Source: a virus. From it: a stretch of DNA of 25,261 nucleotides. The notes beneath the pieces were generated by a model. That model saw nothing but the letters and a program-made list of their open reading frames with translations. It made no database searches and was not told the origin of the DNA. The translations under genes and the position numbers were made by a program. Of the stretch, positions 1-9,142 are shown in pieces. Position 1 is the stretch's first letter; each line of letters begins with the position of its first letter. The stretch lies in the IMG/VR virus record IMGVR_UViG_3300017727_000145, positions 1 to 25,261 of that record. One strand, 5' to 3'.

Positions 1-1
1 C

Positions 2-3000
2 TCTATTGATTTCAGACCTAAAGTAGATGGCAATACTACAATTACTGGATTCCAAGATCAATCAATTGTAGAACTATTTGATACCACAGATTATATTACT
101 TTCTTAGGAACTGGTGGTATTCCTACAGCGACACCTGCTCCAGATCAAAATCTACCATACACTGTTTCGTTCAGTGAAAAACAGTATTTGGATCGTATCG
201 ACGGTTTATTCCTCACTAAAAAAGGAGAGTTTATTATCAAAGAAGGTAACTCTTCTCTTAACCCTTCTAAACCAGAGTTATTAGATGATGCTGTTTCTCT
301 GTGCTATTTACATATTCCTGCTTTCACCAACAGTAGCAAAGATGTAAGAATTATTCCTGTAGATAACAAGCGTTATACTATGAAGGATATTGGCAAACTA
401 GAAAAAAGAATTGAGCGTCTAGAGTATTATACTACCCTAAGCATTCTTGAGCAGCAAGCATTGAACATGCAAGTCAAGGATGAAATTGGATTGGATAGAT
501 TCAAATCTGGTTTCTTGGTAGATAATTTTGAAGCACATAGAACCGGAAACCTAAAATCAGAAGATTATAGATGTGCTGTTGATACACAACAATCTGTTCT
601 AAGAGCACAATCTAAAGAAGATAGTTTTGTTCTTAAAGAAATTAATACTAGAGATGACCAAAGAGTTGTTTCTGGTTATGTTATTAATGATAATATTGTT
701 ACTTTACCTTTCACAAACGTAGAACTTCTTGGCAATAAGAATGCCACGAAGACTATTAATCCAAATCCATTTGTTGTTATTCAATATGTTGGAGAGGGCG
801 TAATTGAACCCCAACAAGATTCTTGGTATGATCAAGGTATTGCTCCATTAGTAGTTGATTCCAATACTAAACTAAATTCTATTTTCTTGGCTAAAGAAAA
901 TACTTCGGAAGCGTATTCTAGTATTTACAACTCATTTATTATAAATTGGTGTGGTAGCGATTCAGGATTCCTTCCTATCGAATCTCTTGCTGGTATTAAT
1001 ACAGAAGATATCGAATCTACTGTACAATCTGCTGGTGTTTCTAGTTCTTCTAACGTAAGTCCACAGAATAACGAAGTAGGAAAAGGTCTTGCTACTAAAA
1101 CTGTAGATGGCAAAAAAATTGCTTCTTCACTCCAGTTCTTCGCCAGATCTATTCCAGTTAAGTTTGTCATGAATAGATTAAAACCAGACACCAAAGTTTA
1201 TGTCTATATGGAAGGACGTAATATTGATCGTTGGGTTGTGCCCGATAGTAGATTTACTGGCAAATCTGGAAACTCTTTATCAACATTTGGTGCTCCTCTA
1301 ATTACTGATTCAAACGGAAATCTTTCTGGTATTATTTTAGTTCCGGCTGGTCTTCCTCCTGTATCTAACACTAGGTGGACTAATGATGTAGATACTGTAA
1401 AATATGATGAATCTGGAGAAGAAATTAGATTCTCGACTGGAACAAAAACTATTAGATTTACTTCGGCATCAGATGATTCTGATAAGTCAGAAGTTGATAC
1501 TTATGCTGAAGTTAAATTCTATGCTTCTGGTACTACTCCGGCCAATCCACCGAGTATTACATCTACTGCTGTTTCTTTCTTTAAGGCAAATGAAGGTGTT
1601 CAGTTAGTTGATAGTAATACTGACAATCCAGTAAAACCAAATCCACTTGCCCAAACATTCAAGATTGAAAACTTTGATGGTGGTGTAATGGCGACTGGAA
1701 TTGATCTATTTTTCAAGAACAAAAGTGAAACTATTCCTCTTAGAGCTTATTTGACTGATGTTGCTTCAGGCAAACCGGGCAAAAATATTATTCCCGGTAC
1801 ACAAGTATCACTAACTCCCGAAACTTATTTAAAAATTTATGTAACCGGGGAAAGTGAAACAGTTACGATTAATTTGAATGAGTATGTAACTGGTAAAACT
1901 TCTAATGCTTCTGGACCTATTGCTAAGGTATTTGATTCTAACCTAGTAAGAGTTGGTGATGATACAAGCAATTCGTTCTTGCTAAACAAAGAACAAGTTT
2001 ACACTCTTGTTCTTAATAATCATAACGGCACATCATTTGTAGCAAATGAATCTTTATCTATTCCTTCTGTTACATCATACAACGCTACAAATAATACCAC
2101 ATTAGGAGTATTCATTGCCAAAGATTCTGGTAAGGTTACTGATCTAAGAGTATCTAACGTTGGAGATAATTACGAAACTGCTTCTATTGTTATAGAAAGT
2201 CCCCAACTCCCCGGAGGATCGTCAGCAACAGGTTCAATTTCTGTATCTGATGGTAAGTTATATAACTGTGAAGTCTCGCTCTCTGGAAGAGGATATACCG
2301 AACCGCCGTCAGTTGTTGTTAAAGGAGTAGGACTAGGCGCTGCCGGAGCTGTTATCGAATCAGTTATCGAAATTGATACACCTTCGGTAAGAATGGGTAT
2401 TGCTGTAGATGATACTGGAGTAACTGAATCCACCACACCAACCAAGTTTATGTTCAAGCATCCGGTATACTTACAAAATAATACCGAATATGCTCTTGCT
2501 ATTGAAACAGATTCTATTGAGTATGAAATGTGGGTATCTAAATTAGGAGAAACTGAAATTTCTACTAGTAACATTGTTACTACACAACCTCTATTAGGAT
2601 CAGTTTACAAATCACAAAACACTGATAATTGGACCGAAGATCTATTTGAAGATCTTAAATTTACTTTATACCGTGCTGAGTTTACTCCTGGAACAGATGG
2701 AGAAATTGAAGTTACTAATGAAAATCTTGGTTACGAAAAATTAGATGTATCTCCATTTGAGACTAGTGTAAGATCTGCTACTAACGCCACTTCATCTCTG
2801 TTTAAAAACAATAATTCTATTGTTAAAATTTATCATAGAGACAATGGTTTTGAAACTATCGGAAACTCGTATGTGTTCTTCAAGAATGCTGAGGATATTG
2901 GTGGTATTTCTGGTGTTACTTTGAACCAGAGACTTTACAAAGTTTCTAATTCTGGTATTGATTTTTACAACATCACGAGTCCAAATGGAGCTGGTTCTAG

Positions 3001-4405
3001 CATCATTGGAGGTGGTAGCGACGTTCTTGCTTCTTATAATAGAAAATTTGAAAAATTATATGCCCAAGTTCCTTATTTACAGTTTGACGGCACTAAGATT
3101 GATTCATTTGTAGCAACTACAGATATAGTTCCCGTTGATTCTAGCACCAAGAATTATGTTTCGTATTCATTTTCGGATTATGAAAAAACATTCTTAGGAG
3201 AAGAGCAGTTCTTTACTAATCAAAAAGTTATTGCTTCTAGAATTAACCAAACTATGAACGGATTGGCACATTCATTAAAGTATAAATTTAAACTTTCGAC
3301 ATCGAATTCTGCTCTATCCCCTGTTATTGATCTACGTACTGCTACCGTTAAAACAGCATCTAATAGAATAGAAAACGCTAGTGGTTACGAAGATCGTTAT
3401 GGTAAGAGAGATCAAGTACTTTCATTCTTGCCTCTATACCAGTTATCAATTTCTGTTACTGGCAGTAATGCTGGAGACGTAGGTGCAAACAAATTCTTAA
3501 TTGGACAAACGTCCAAAGCAGAAGGATTTATTACTAGTTTTACTAATGGCGATGCCACTATTAGACTTAAAACTACTACTCCATTCCAGCAAGGAGAACC
3601 ATTGACTCTCATTGATGAGACAGGAGCTGAAGTATCAAACGTCGCTATCACGATTACCGCTATTTCAGAAATTCAATTTAATTTCAGTGTAGGATCTAAT
3701 GTAATTGCTTATTCACCCCAAGATTCTAGTGTAGATTACTCCAATAAAATTAATGGTAAAGTTATCCTCTGGGATGCTGAAGATAAAATTTTAATTGTTG
3801 AAAATTCATATCAACCAATTAATGGAAACTATACAGCATCCGTTTCAAATGCTGAAGCATACACAAGAAATCAAGATAATACTGCTCAGCAACCAGATGT
3901 CTTTAGATCAGGTGATGTTGTACTATCTACTGGAGACGATACTCCGGTATTTATTGAAATCAACCAAATTGATTATTCTACCGGAGTTGATTATGTACCA
4001 GAAACAGATGCCGTAAATAGTTCTTCAGTTGCTAAGTATGTAACTAAAGAAGTCTTTATTGATAACTCTGGATCTGCCATCGATGTAAGATCTACTATGA
4101 ATCTCACTGATATAGAAAATGTTAAGATTTACTATAAAATTAGAGAGTCTTCTAGTTCAGCAAACTTCAGTGATATTAACTGGGTTCCATTTAATATAGA
4201 TGGAGATCCTGATGTAAATAATCTAGCCAGTCCATCAAACTCAATATCTGGTCAGTTTGAAAAACAGCAAGATTATCAAGAATTGGTTTACAGTGCTTCA
4301 AATCTTCCTGAGTTTACTTCTTTTGCTGTAAAAATTATTATGAAGACTGATAATCCTTCATACGTACCTAAGATTCAAGATCTACGAGTTGTTGCTTCAT
4401 ATTAA
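2..4405 (+). CDS. DUF4815-type virion structural protein, 5'-truncated by the window edge
   Basis: The frame is open from base 2 to the TAA at 4403-4405, giving at least 1467 residues. The first in-frame alternative start (TTG at 188) lies inside coding sequence, because upstream residues such as SIDFRPKVDG already fit the family. Fragment residue 127 onward reads MKDIGKLEKRIERLEYYT, followed near 164 by LDRFKSGFLVDNF. Near 547 comes NPLAQTF and near 862 QPLLGSVYKSQN. I recognise this series from large DUF4815 virion proteins of T4-like cyanophages. The short Glu/Lys/Arg-rich segment near 127-150 may be a coiled coil; the rest looks beta-rich. Residues about 711-796 carry two GxGYT-like repeats (GDNYETASIVIESP, GRGYTEPPSVVVKG). 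The role is probably a baseplate- or fibre-associated virion component, which is inferred from family and neighbours. The stop overlaps the next ATG by one base, implying translational coupling. Confidence 0.8.
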   Translation, partial: SIDFRPKVDGNTTITGFQDQSIVELFDTTDYITFLGTGGIPTATPAPDQNLPYTVSFSEKQYLDRIDGLFLTKKGEFIIKEGNSSLNPSKPELLDDAVSLCYLHIPAFTNSSKDVRIIPVDNKRYTMKDIGKLEKRIERLEYYTTLSILEQQALNMQVKDEIGLDRFKSGFLVDNFEAHRTGNLKSEDYRCAVDTQQSVLRAQSKEDSFVLKEINTRDDQRVVSGYVINDNIVTLPFTNVELLGNKNATKTINPNPFVVIQYVGEGVIEPQQDSWYDQGIAPLVVDSNTKLNSIFLAKENTSEAYSSIYNSFIINWCGSDSGFLPIESLAGINTEDIESTVQSAGVSSSSNVSPQNNEVGKGLATKTVDGKKIASSLQFFARSIPVKFVMNRLKPDTKVYVYMEGRNIDRWVVPDSRFTGKSGNSLSTFGAPLITDSNGNLSGIILVPAGLPPVSNTRWTNDVDTVKYDESGEEIRFSTGTKTIRFTSASDDSDKSEVDTYAEVKFYASGTTPANPPSITSTAVSFFKANEGVQLVDSNTDNPVKPNPLAQTFKIENFDGGVMATGIDLFFKNKSETIPLRAYLTDVASGKPGKNIIPGTQVSLTPETYLKIYVTGESETVTINLNEYVTGKTSNASGPIAKVFDSNLVRVGDDTSNSFLLNKEQVYTLVLNNHNGTSFVANESLSIPSVTSYNATNNTTLGVFIAKDSGKVTDLRVSNVGDNYETASIVIESPQLPGGSSATGSISVSDGKLYNCEVSLSGRGYTEPPSVVVKGVGLGAAGAVIESVIEIDTPSVRMGIAVDDTGVTESTTPTKFMFKHPVYLQNNTEYALAIETDSIEYEMWVSKLGETEISTSNIVTTQPLLGSVYKSQNTDNWTEDLFEDLKFTLYRAEFTPGTDGEIEVTNENLGYEKLDVSPFETSVRSATNATSSLFKNNNSIVKIYHRDNGFETIGNSYVFFKNAEDIGGISGVTLNQRLYKVSNSGIDFYNITSPNGAGSSIIGGGSDVLASYNRKFEKLYAQVPYLQFDGTKIDSFVATTDIVPVDSSTKNYVSYSFSDYEKTFLGEEQFFTNQKVIASRINQTMNGLAHSLKYKFKLSTSNSALSPVIDLRTATVKTASNRIENASGYEDRYGKRDQVLSFLPLYQLSISVTGSNAGDVGANKFLIGQTSKAEGFITSFTNGDATIRLKTTTPFQQGEPLTLIDETGAEVSNVAITITAISEIQFNFSVGSNVIAYSPQDSSVDYSNKINGKVILWDAEDKILIVENSYQPINGNYTASVSNAEAYTRNQDNTAQQPDVFRSGDVVLSTGDDTPVFIEINQIDYSTGVDYVPETDAVNSSSVAKYVTKEVFIDNSGSAIDVRSTMNLTDIENVKIYYKIRESSSSANFSDINWVPFNIDGDPDVNNLASPSNSISGQFEKQQDYQELVYSASNLPEFTSFAVKIIMKTDNPSYVPKIQDLRVVASY

Positions 4406-4605
4406 TGAAATATTTAAAAGTCGAAGGTCACGAAAATCTTTTTCGTGATGTTACTACGGGAGCGATTGTCAACACCGACAAACCCGCTCCCAGAAACTTT
4501 TCTCGTACATTCAACAATGCATTAGAAGACATAAATACTTTGAAGGAAGAATTATCTGAAATCAAACTACTTCTTAGAGAGATCGTAAGAAATGCCAGCA
4601 ATTAA
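4405..4605 (+). CDS. Small conserved cyanophage protein of unknown function (66 aa)
   Basis: The ATG at 4405 overlaps the preceding TAA by one base, and no strong Shine-Dalgarno is visible, so it is probably translated by coupling to the upstream gene. The N-terminal part (KYLKVEGHENLFRDVTTGAI, then NTDKPAP) resembles a short protein I associate with structural operons of T4-like cyanophages, often written YKVDGHENLVRD. The C-terminal half (LEDINTLKEELSEIKLLLRE) is a heptad-like amphipathic helix that could form a coiled coil. There is no signal peptide or membrane segment. Its end overlaps the next gene by 14 nt. Function is unknown; a small virion or assembly factor is a guess from position. 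A late-promoter-like octamer lies within it at 4530-4537. Confidence 0.75.
   Translation: MKYLKVEGHENLFRDVTTGAIVNTDKPAPRNFSRTFNNALEDINTLKEELSEIKLLLREIVRNASN
4530..4537 (+). promoter_or_regulatory. Possible T4-type late promoter CATAAATA, internal to the 66-aa gene
   Basis: CATAAATA matches the T4 late consensus TATAAATA except at the first base. It lies 55 nt before the ATG at 4592, longer than the 22-33 nt seen for the other boxes here. It sits in coding sequence and may be chance. If real, it would allow transcription of the 1345-aa gene independently of the upstream operon. Confidence 0.35.
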
Positions 4606-7600
4606 CGTCGCCAGAACAGATACCTTTGAAGTTCAAAGGCAAAAGATTAACCAGCTTGGAAATCAAATTTTCAACATCTCAGAAGGTGGTTCTGATCTTT
4701 CGACCGGCAATTTAAAATTAGGAGATGGTACTAGAGGTACTCCATCTCTAGCATTTGCTTCTGATGTAAGTTTAGGTTTATATAAAAATGCTCAGAATGA
4801 ATTAGGATTTGTCAGTAACTCAAAAAAAGTTTTAGATCTTAAATTAGAAGAATCCGTATTCTATAAAAATACTGTAGTAAGAAAAAATACGATTACTACT
4901 AGTGGAGTTACAATTAATCAATCCGGATCGGGATATGATATCGGATCATATTCTGATGTAGCACTTTTGGGTGGATCTGGATCTGGATCTACAGCATCTA
5001 TTAATGTTCTTTCTTATAGCGGAAGTATTACGACAAATGGAGACGGATATACTCCAGGAAATTATACTGATGTAGATTTAACAGGAGGAAATGGTGTCGG
5101 AGCTGTTGCTGATGTAGTTATTACTAGTGTTGAAGGTACTATTACTAATGCTGGTTCTGGATATACTGATGGACTATATTCGGACGTTGGGTTGACCGGA
5201 GGAAGTGGAGTAGGAGTAACAGCAGAATTTGATATTATATCTGGGGTTGTAGATAGTATTACAATTACTCCAGGAACAGGAAATGGTGGTTATATTCAAG
5301 GAGAAGTATTATCAGTAGCAGCTGCTCAGGTCGGAGGAACTGGGGCTGGGTTCCAATTTACTATTTCTAGCAATCCAGGTACTGTCGAAACGTTTTCTAT
5401 ATCACTTTATGATGATGGCAATCTGTATCAATCTGGTGATATTTTATCTTTAGATACTTCTGTGGTCGGAACTCCATCCACACCATTTCAATATACTATT
5501 GGTGATGTAGGGGTTATTGATAATATAAGTATCACTAATTCAGGATTAGGATATAACGATAATGATATTTTAACTGTAAATGCTTCAGATCTTTCATCTA
5601 ATATCGAATATGCTGTTACTGTTGTAGCAACACAATTAATAGAATTTTCTCCAAATACCGTAGCATCTTCTGTTTTTACCAAGAACAATGATGTTCAAGG
5701 TAGAAGTGGTCAAGTTGAAGGCGTAGGATTAGTTAACGTATATACAGGATCCAACAATCAGACATACAACAATGTTTCTTTACCTGGAGCATCTGGTACA
5801 GGTTTGGTAATTGATTTTATTACTAATACCGAAGGCGAGTTAGAAATTTCTAATGTTGTTTCTACTGGTTTTGAATATACAACTTCAGAAGTTATCAATA
5901 TTCCATCAGGTTCTGTTGGAGGAATTTCGGGAGCACAGATAACAATTCAATCGGCGTCTACTTTCAGTGCTATTCCATGCTATGAAGTGTTTTCCACAGG
6001 ATCTTTCATAGATGCTATTGTAGTTGGAAATGATAGTTTTGATGTAAATGATCAAATATTTGAAATAGGTAATAGCAATTACCAAACTATCACAGGAGTG
6101 ACTTCGGCAAATCAATATTTACTTGATGATGGCACTGGCGATACACCAGAAGACCAATACAATCCATTATTTACATTATACTCTGGTAACACATATAGAT
6201 TTATCTATTCAGACTCTTCCAATTCAGGACATATTTTTGCTCTCAGTAGAACTCCCGGAGGAGAATTTGGTACAGTATCTCAATCTGGAGTTACTATTTC
6301 AACTTCTTCAAAAACTTTAACAGTTACCGATACTACTGGCATTACAGTTGGAATGACAGTTAGTGTTTCTGGAGGATCTGGGGTACTTGAGGCAACATCT
6401 GTAGTAGAAAGTATTGTCAATGGAACTTCTTTGACTCTTGATAGTTTTCCTACAGGAGATGGTACTGCTGATTTAACATTTACTGGAGTAGAGTATAGCG
6501 AAGGAACTTTTAAGGGAGCAGACTATTTAGATATTACTATTAATGATGCCACCCCAAATATATATTTTTACTGTACCGTCCATCCTTTAATGGGTGGGTA
6601 TTCTGAATATGAATCAGTTTTATCTACCAATACAAATAACCCCAAAGTTTTTGGATCTGGATTTGAGTTATTAGTTGATACTGTTTCTACCGTAGATTCA
6701 GTTCTTTTGGATGTATCTTCAGGCGATGTAGCAGCATCTTCTTTTACTGGACTTTCGGGCAGTATTTCCTCATTAGTTTCTAATGTTAGTGTAACTACTC
6801 CGTTATTGGAAGGAACAACTATCAATGGAACTTCGTTAAATTCTACAACATCTTTATCTATTACATCCGTAAATGGAACGACAGTAACTGGCGATTTAGA
6901 CATTGGTACTACTATTCAAACTGTAGCGTCTACTGGATCAATTACGACTTCAGGTGAATTAAAAACTAATGGATCTTTTAATTCATCAGATAAATTAATA
7001 ATTACTGATAATAACATCAGTTCTAGTTTAAACAATAGTGTTATTATCACACCAGCAACAGATCAAATTGTCAAAGTGGATAGCGACACTGCTTTAATTA
7101 TTCCTAGCGGACTATCTACTGAAAGACCAACAACTCTTGCTGAAAATGGTGCTATTAGATTTAATACAGAAAATGGGCAATATGAAGGTTATAGTGCCGC
7201 CACAACCTCTTGGTCTTCTTTAGGTGGTGTTAGAGATATTGACGGCAACACATATATCGAAGCAGAAGCAACAACTGGGGCTAACGACAATACTTTATAT
7301 TTTTATAATGATGGTAACAATACTGTAAAAATAACTCCACAAAAATTAGATTTTCTTAGTGCCAAGACTATTTCTTCTTCCAAAGTTGGTTTACCTACTC
7401 ACACAGTGTATAGTTCAAATCAAAATTATACTGTAGGCGATTACGCAAGATACGAGAAAAATTTATATGAAGTTACTGTGGCTGGTACTTCAGGTACTTC
7501 TGGAAATGAACCTGTTCATACTTCAGGAGCAGCTTTATCAGGAACAGTAGAATTTACGTGGTTTGCCATTGCTGTTGATGATCTTACATTTAGTCAAATT

Positions 7601-8629
7601 GATGAACTAAAACTAACAGAACAAACTCAATTATCAATTGATGGTGAATTGAGATTGACAGGAAATACAATTTCTACCGATGTTAGTGATTTGATCATAT
7701 CACCAAATTCTGGTAGGAAAGTACAGATTGTATCTACATCTTCCTTGGCAATTCCATCTGGACAAACTGGACAAAGAGGAACACCAGCGGCTGGATCTAT
7801 TAGATATAATACTGATATCGAACAATATGAAGGATATATTGCTTCCAACTCAAAATGGTCTTCTCTTGGTGGTGTTAGAGACGTTGATGGAAATACATAT
7901 ATCATTCCAGAATCTGCTCCAGGAGCAAATGAAAATACTTTGTATTTCTATAATGATGGTTCAAATTCATTAGATGTCAATCAACAAAATATTATTTTAA
8001 GAACGGTCAATAGAATTGAATCATCTGGATTAGAAATTGATTGTCCAGAACTTACATTTGCTAGTCAAGCGTTAACAATCAGAAATGATCAACTTAATTC
8101 TACTGATAGTTTTATTTTTTCAAGCAGAGATAATTTAGATATTGGTCATTCCACAGGTCTTGTAACAACTCCTCTGTTTAGACTAACAAATACGGGAGAA
8201 GTTCAGGTAAATACTGGATTCGGAACTTCTTCAAATTCATATACAAAAGTGTTAGATGAAACTCTAACAGTTTTTAATCTAAGAGATGTTGAAACCACAA
8301 CATCAGATTTACTATTAGAAAAAGATGTAACAAATACTGGTACTTACACAATTTTTAATCCAGCAGAAATTTCTTCTGCCAAAATGGTAGTTTCTATTCA
8401 TAATCAATCTTCAAACCATAGACAAATTAATGAATATTTAATTACTCATTATGGAACTGATATCTTCCATACAGAATATGGAGATCTAAACACAGGAGAA
8501 ATTCAAGCATCACCAACTTTTGATTTTGATGTTAATGGAAATGTTATTGTTACCTTCACATTAAATTCTGGTTTGGTAGCAAATAATATTGTAAATATTA
8601 CTGTAGTAGTCAATTCTATTAGGAACTAA
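4592..8629 (+). CDS. Large modular virion protein with cupredoxin-like copper-site domain (1345 aa)
   Basis: The ATG at 4592 lies 14 nt inside the previous gene. Residues 1-95 (ARTDTFEVQRQKINQLGNQI, then GDGTRGTPSLAF and GLYKN) match the start of cyanophage fibre-like structural proteins. Residues about 100-340 are tandem GxGYT-type beta repeats with a period of about 38 residues. Residues about 513-676 look like a cupredoxin: an SGH motif with H547, then FYCTVHPLMGG giving C661, H664 and M667. A beta insert of about 70 residues (562-633) lies between His and Cys. Residues 824-914 and 1040-1129 are two copies of one module (IPSG, NTxxxQYEGY, WSSLGGVRD, DGNTYI, TLYFYNDG). Residues 937-994 form a WxVGDYxxY-type module (YTVGDYARYEKNLYEV). 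The C-terminus is a separate beta domain. It is probably a surface or fibre component of the virion; copper binding is an inference from motif spacing. Confidence 0.8.
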   Translation: MPAINVARTDTFEVQRQKINQLGNQIFNISEGGSDLSTGNLKLGDGTRGTPSLAFASDVSLGLYKNAQNELGFVSNSKKVLDLKLEESVFYKNTVVRKNTITTSGVTINQSGSGYDIGSYSDVALLGGSGSGSTASINVLSYSGSITTNGDGYTPGNYTDVDLTGGNGVGAVADVVITSVEGTITNAGSGYTDGLYSDVGLTGGSGVGVTAEFDIISGVVDSITITPGTGNGGYIQGEVLSVAAAQVGGTGAGFQFTISSNPGTVETFSISLYDDGNLYQSGDILSLDTSVVGTPSTPFQYTIGDVGVIDNISITNSGLGYNDNDILTVNASDLSSNIEYAVTVVATQLIEFSPNTVASSVFTKNNDVQGRSGQVEGVGLVNVYTGSNNQTYNNVSLPGASGTGLVIDFITNTEGELEISNVVSTGFEYTTSEVINIPSGSVGGISGAQITIQSASTFSAIPCYEVFSTGSFIDAIVVGNDSFDVNDQIFEIGNSNYQTITGVTSANQYLLDDGTGDTPEDQYNPLFTLYSGNTYRFIYSDSSNSGHIFALSRTPGGEFGTVSQSGVTISTSSKTLTVTDTTGITVGMTVSVSGGSGVLEATSVVESIVNGTSLTLDSFPTGDGTADLTFTGVEYSEGTFKGADYLDITINDATPNIYFYCTVHPLMGGYSEYESVLSTNTNNPKVFGSGFELLVDTVSTVDSVLLDVSSGDVAASSFTGLSGSISSLVSNVSVTTPLLEGTTINGTSLNSTTSLSITSVNGTTVTGDLDIGTTIQTVASTGSITTSGELKTNGSFNSSDKLIITDNNISSSLNNSVIITPATDQIVKVDSDTALIIPSGLSTERPTTLAENGAIRFNTENGQYEGYSAATTSWSSLGGVRDIDGNTYIEAEATTGANDNTLYFYNDGNNTVKITPQKLDFLSAKTISSSKVGLPTHTVYSSNQNYTVGDYARYEKNLYEVTVAGTSGTSGNEPVHTSGAALSGTVEFTWFAIAVDDLTFSQIDELKLTEQTQLSIDGELRLTGNTISTDVSDLIISPNSGRKVQIVSTSSLAIPSGQTGQRGTPAAGSIRYNTDIEQYEGYIASNSKWSSLGGVRDVDGNTYIIPESAPGANENTLYFYNDGSNSLDVNQQNIILRTVNRIESSGLEIDCPELTFASQALTIRNDQLNSTDSFIFSSRDNLDIGHSTGLVTTPLFRLTNTGEVQVNTGFGTSSNSYTKVLDETLTVFNLRDVETTTSDLLLEKDVTNTGTYTIFNPAEISSAKMVVSIHNQSSNHRQINEYLITHYGTDIFHTEYGDLNTGEIQASPTFDFDVNGNVIVTFTLNSGLVANNIVNITVVVNSIRN
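4895..5615 (+). repeat. Tandem GxGYT beta-repeat array (about 38-residue period)
   Basis: Within the 1345-aa protein, GSGYDIGSYSDVALLGGSG, then DGYTPGNYTDVDLTGGNG, then GSGYTDGLYSDVGLTGGSG recur with about 115 nt (38 residues) between equivalent Gly-Tyr pairs. They are followed by degenerate copies (GNGGYIQGEVLSV, GLGYNDNDILTVNAS). The same motif family occurs in three other genes of this window. It is likely a short beta-hairpin or beta-solenoid unit acting as a spacer or ligand-binding surface. Confidence 0.8.
6128..6616 (+). other. Cupredoxin-like domain (putative type-1 copper site) within the virion protein
   Basis: Residues 513-676 of the protein beginning at 4592. The first half ends at SGHIFALS with H547 and is preceded by FTLYSGNTYRFIYSD, the usual cupredoxin strand before the first His. 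The second half reads ITINDATPNIYFYCTVHPLM, then GGYSEYE, giving C661, H664 and M667. Cys-x2-His-x2-Met is the ligand spacing of amicyanin (C92, H95, M98, with H53 upstream). The His-to-Cys gap is 113 residues rather than about 38, explained by an insert at 562-633 (VTDTTGITVGMTVSVSGG, a common phage beta motif). Confidence 0.65.
7061..7333 (+). repeat. Duplicated module, copy 1 (residues 824-914)
   Basis: The copy runs from DQIVKVDSD through IPSGLSTERP, GAIRFNTENGQYEGY, WSSLGGVRDIDGNTYI and TLYFYNDGNN. It pairs with 7709-7978 at both protein and DNA level (for example ggtgttagaga shared around GGVRD), which indicates an internal duplication or recombination between homologous modules. Confidence 0.85.
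7709..7978 (+). repeat. Duplicated module, copy 2 (residues 1040-1129)
   Basis: This is the second copy of the module at 7061-7333. It reads SGRKVQIVS, IPSGQTGQRG, GSIRYNTDIEQYEGY, WSSLGGVRDVDGNTYI and TLYFYNDGSN. The two copies are separated by about 125 residues that include the YTVGDYARY module and a linker (LTEQTQLSIDGELRLTGNTI). The core WSSLGGVRD-DGNTYI is nearly identical; the flanks have drifted. Confidence 0.85.
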
Positions 8630-8631
8630 AA

Positions 8632-9141
8632 ATGGCGGTCAATTTAAAAAACTTTGATTCTACTGGAGGTTTTTCTGTAGGGAGAACTCAAATTGTAGAT
8701 GAATTACAAAATTTTGAGAATATTAACACATTAAAAATACAAAACTCAAATTTCACAAACTCTAGTACTACAAAATATATTTTAAGTGGACTTAACACTG
8801 GAGTATTGAGTCTTGACGGTGGTTCCGAACAAATTATATTACCAAACAATACAATTAATTTTATTACTGGAACAGTAGCAGCATCCAATGATAGTGGTGG
8901 TGGATTTTATTTGGTTAAAATTGAAGCAGCAGTTTCTGTTGATAGTATTGGTGATGTTTCTTCCTTAGGACAATTGACCACTGTCATTAGAGATACGATT
9001 CCAACAGGGCAAGAATGGGATATTAATGTTTTTGATACTGGTGCTGATAATAGATTCAGTTTTAATACAACAAGAACAGGAACTACCAATATTATTAAAT
9101 GGGTTGTTTCTACAGAGGTAGTATCTATCGACTGGTCTTAA
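8632..9141 (+). CDS. Virion structural protein, 169 aa, unrecognised beta-rich family
   Basis: The ATG is two bases after the preceding TAA, with an AGGA Shine-Dalgarno at 8621-8624 lying inside the end of the upstream gene. It is therefore almost certainly in the same transcript. The sequence is polar, beta-rich and free of signal peptide, membrane segment or cysteine. Visible features are an N-terminal KNFDSTGGFSVGRTQIVDEL, a central GFYLVKIEAAVSVDSIGDVS and a C-terminal WDINVFDTGADNRFSFNTTR. I cannot place it in a named fold. Similar short proteins accompany large fibre-like genes in T4-like cyanophages, so a small virion or fibre-accessory role is the most economical guess. Confidence 0.7.
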   Translation: MAVNLKNFDSTGGFSVGRTQIVDELQNFENINTLKIQNSNFTNSSTTKYILSGLNTGVLSLDGGSEQIILPNNTINFITGTVAASNDSGGGFYLVKIEAAVSVDSIGDVSSLGQLTTVIRDTIPTGQEWDINVFDTGADNRFSFNTTRTGTTNIIKWVVSTEVVSIDWS

Positions 9142-9142
9142 T

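Noticed and set aside
925-1194. Minus-strand open frames opposite the large genes (for example 925-1194, 2170-2574, 9455-9778, 18287-18697)
   Set aside because: They lie wholly inside convincing plus-strand genes with recognisable motifs, show no family features and have no minus-strand promoters. They are shadows of repetitive coding sequence.
1404-1607. Plus-strand alternative-frame open frames rich in Leu and Met (for example 1404-1607, 7728-7973, 13507-13698, 19762-19956)
   Set aside because: The biased Leu/Ile/Met composition is that of an out-of-frame reading of Ser/Thr-rich fibre genes, and no start signals are visible.
4592-8629. Host-derived plastocyanin auxiliary metabolic gene
   Set aside because: Cyanophages can carry free plastocyanin genes, but this cupredoxin-like region is embedded in a large virion protein without a signal peptide. 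It should not be annotated as petE.
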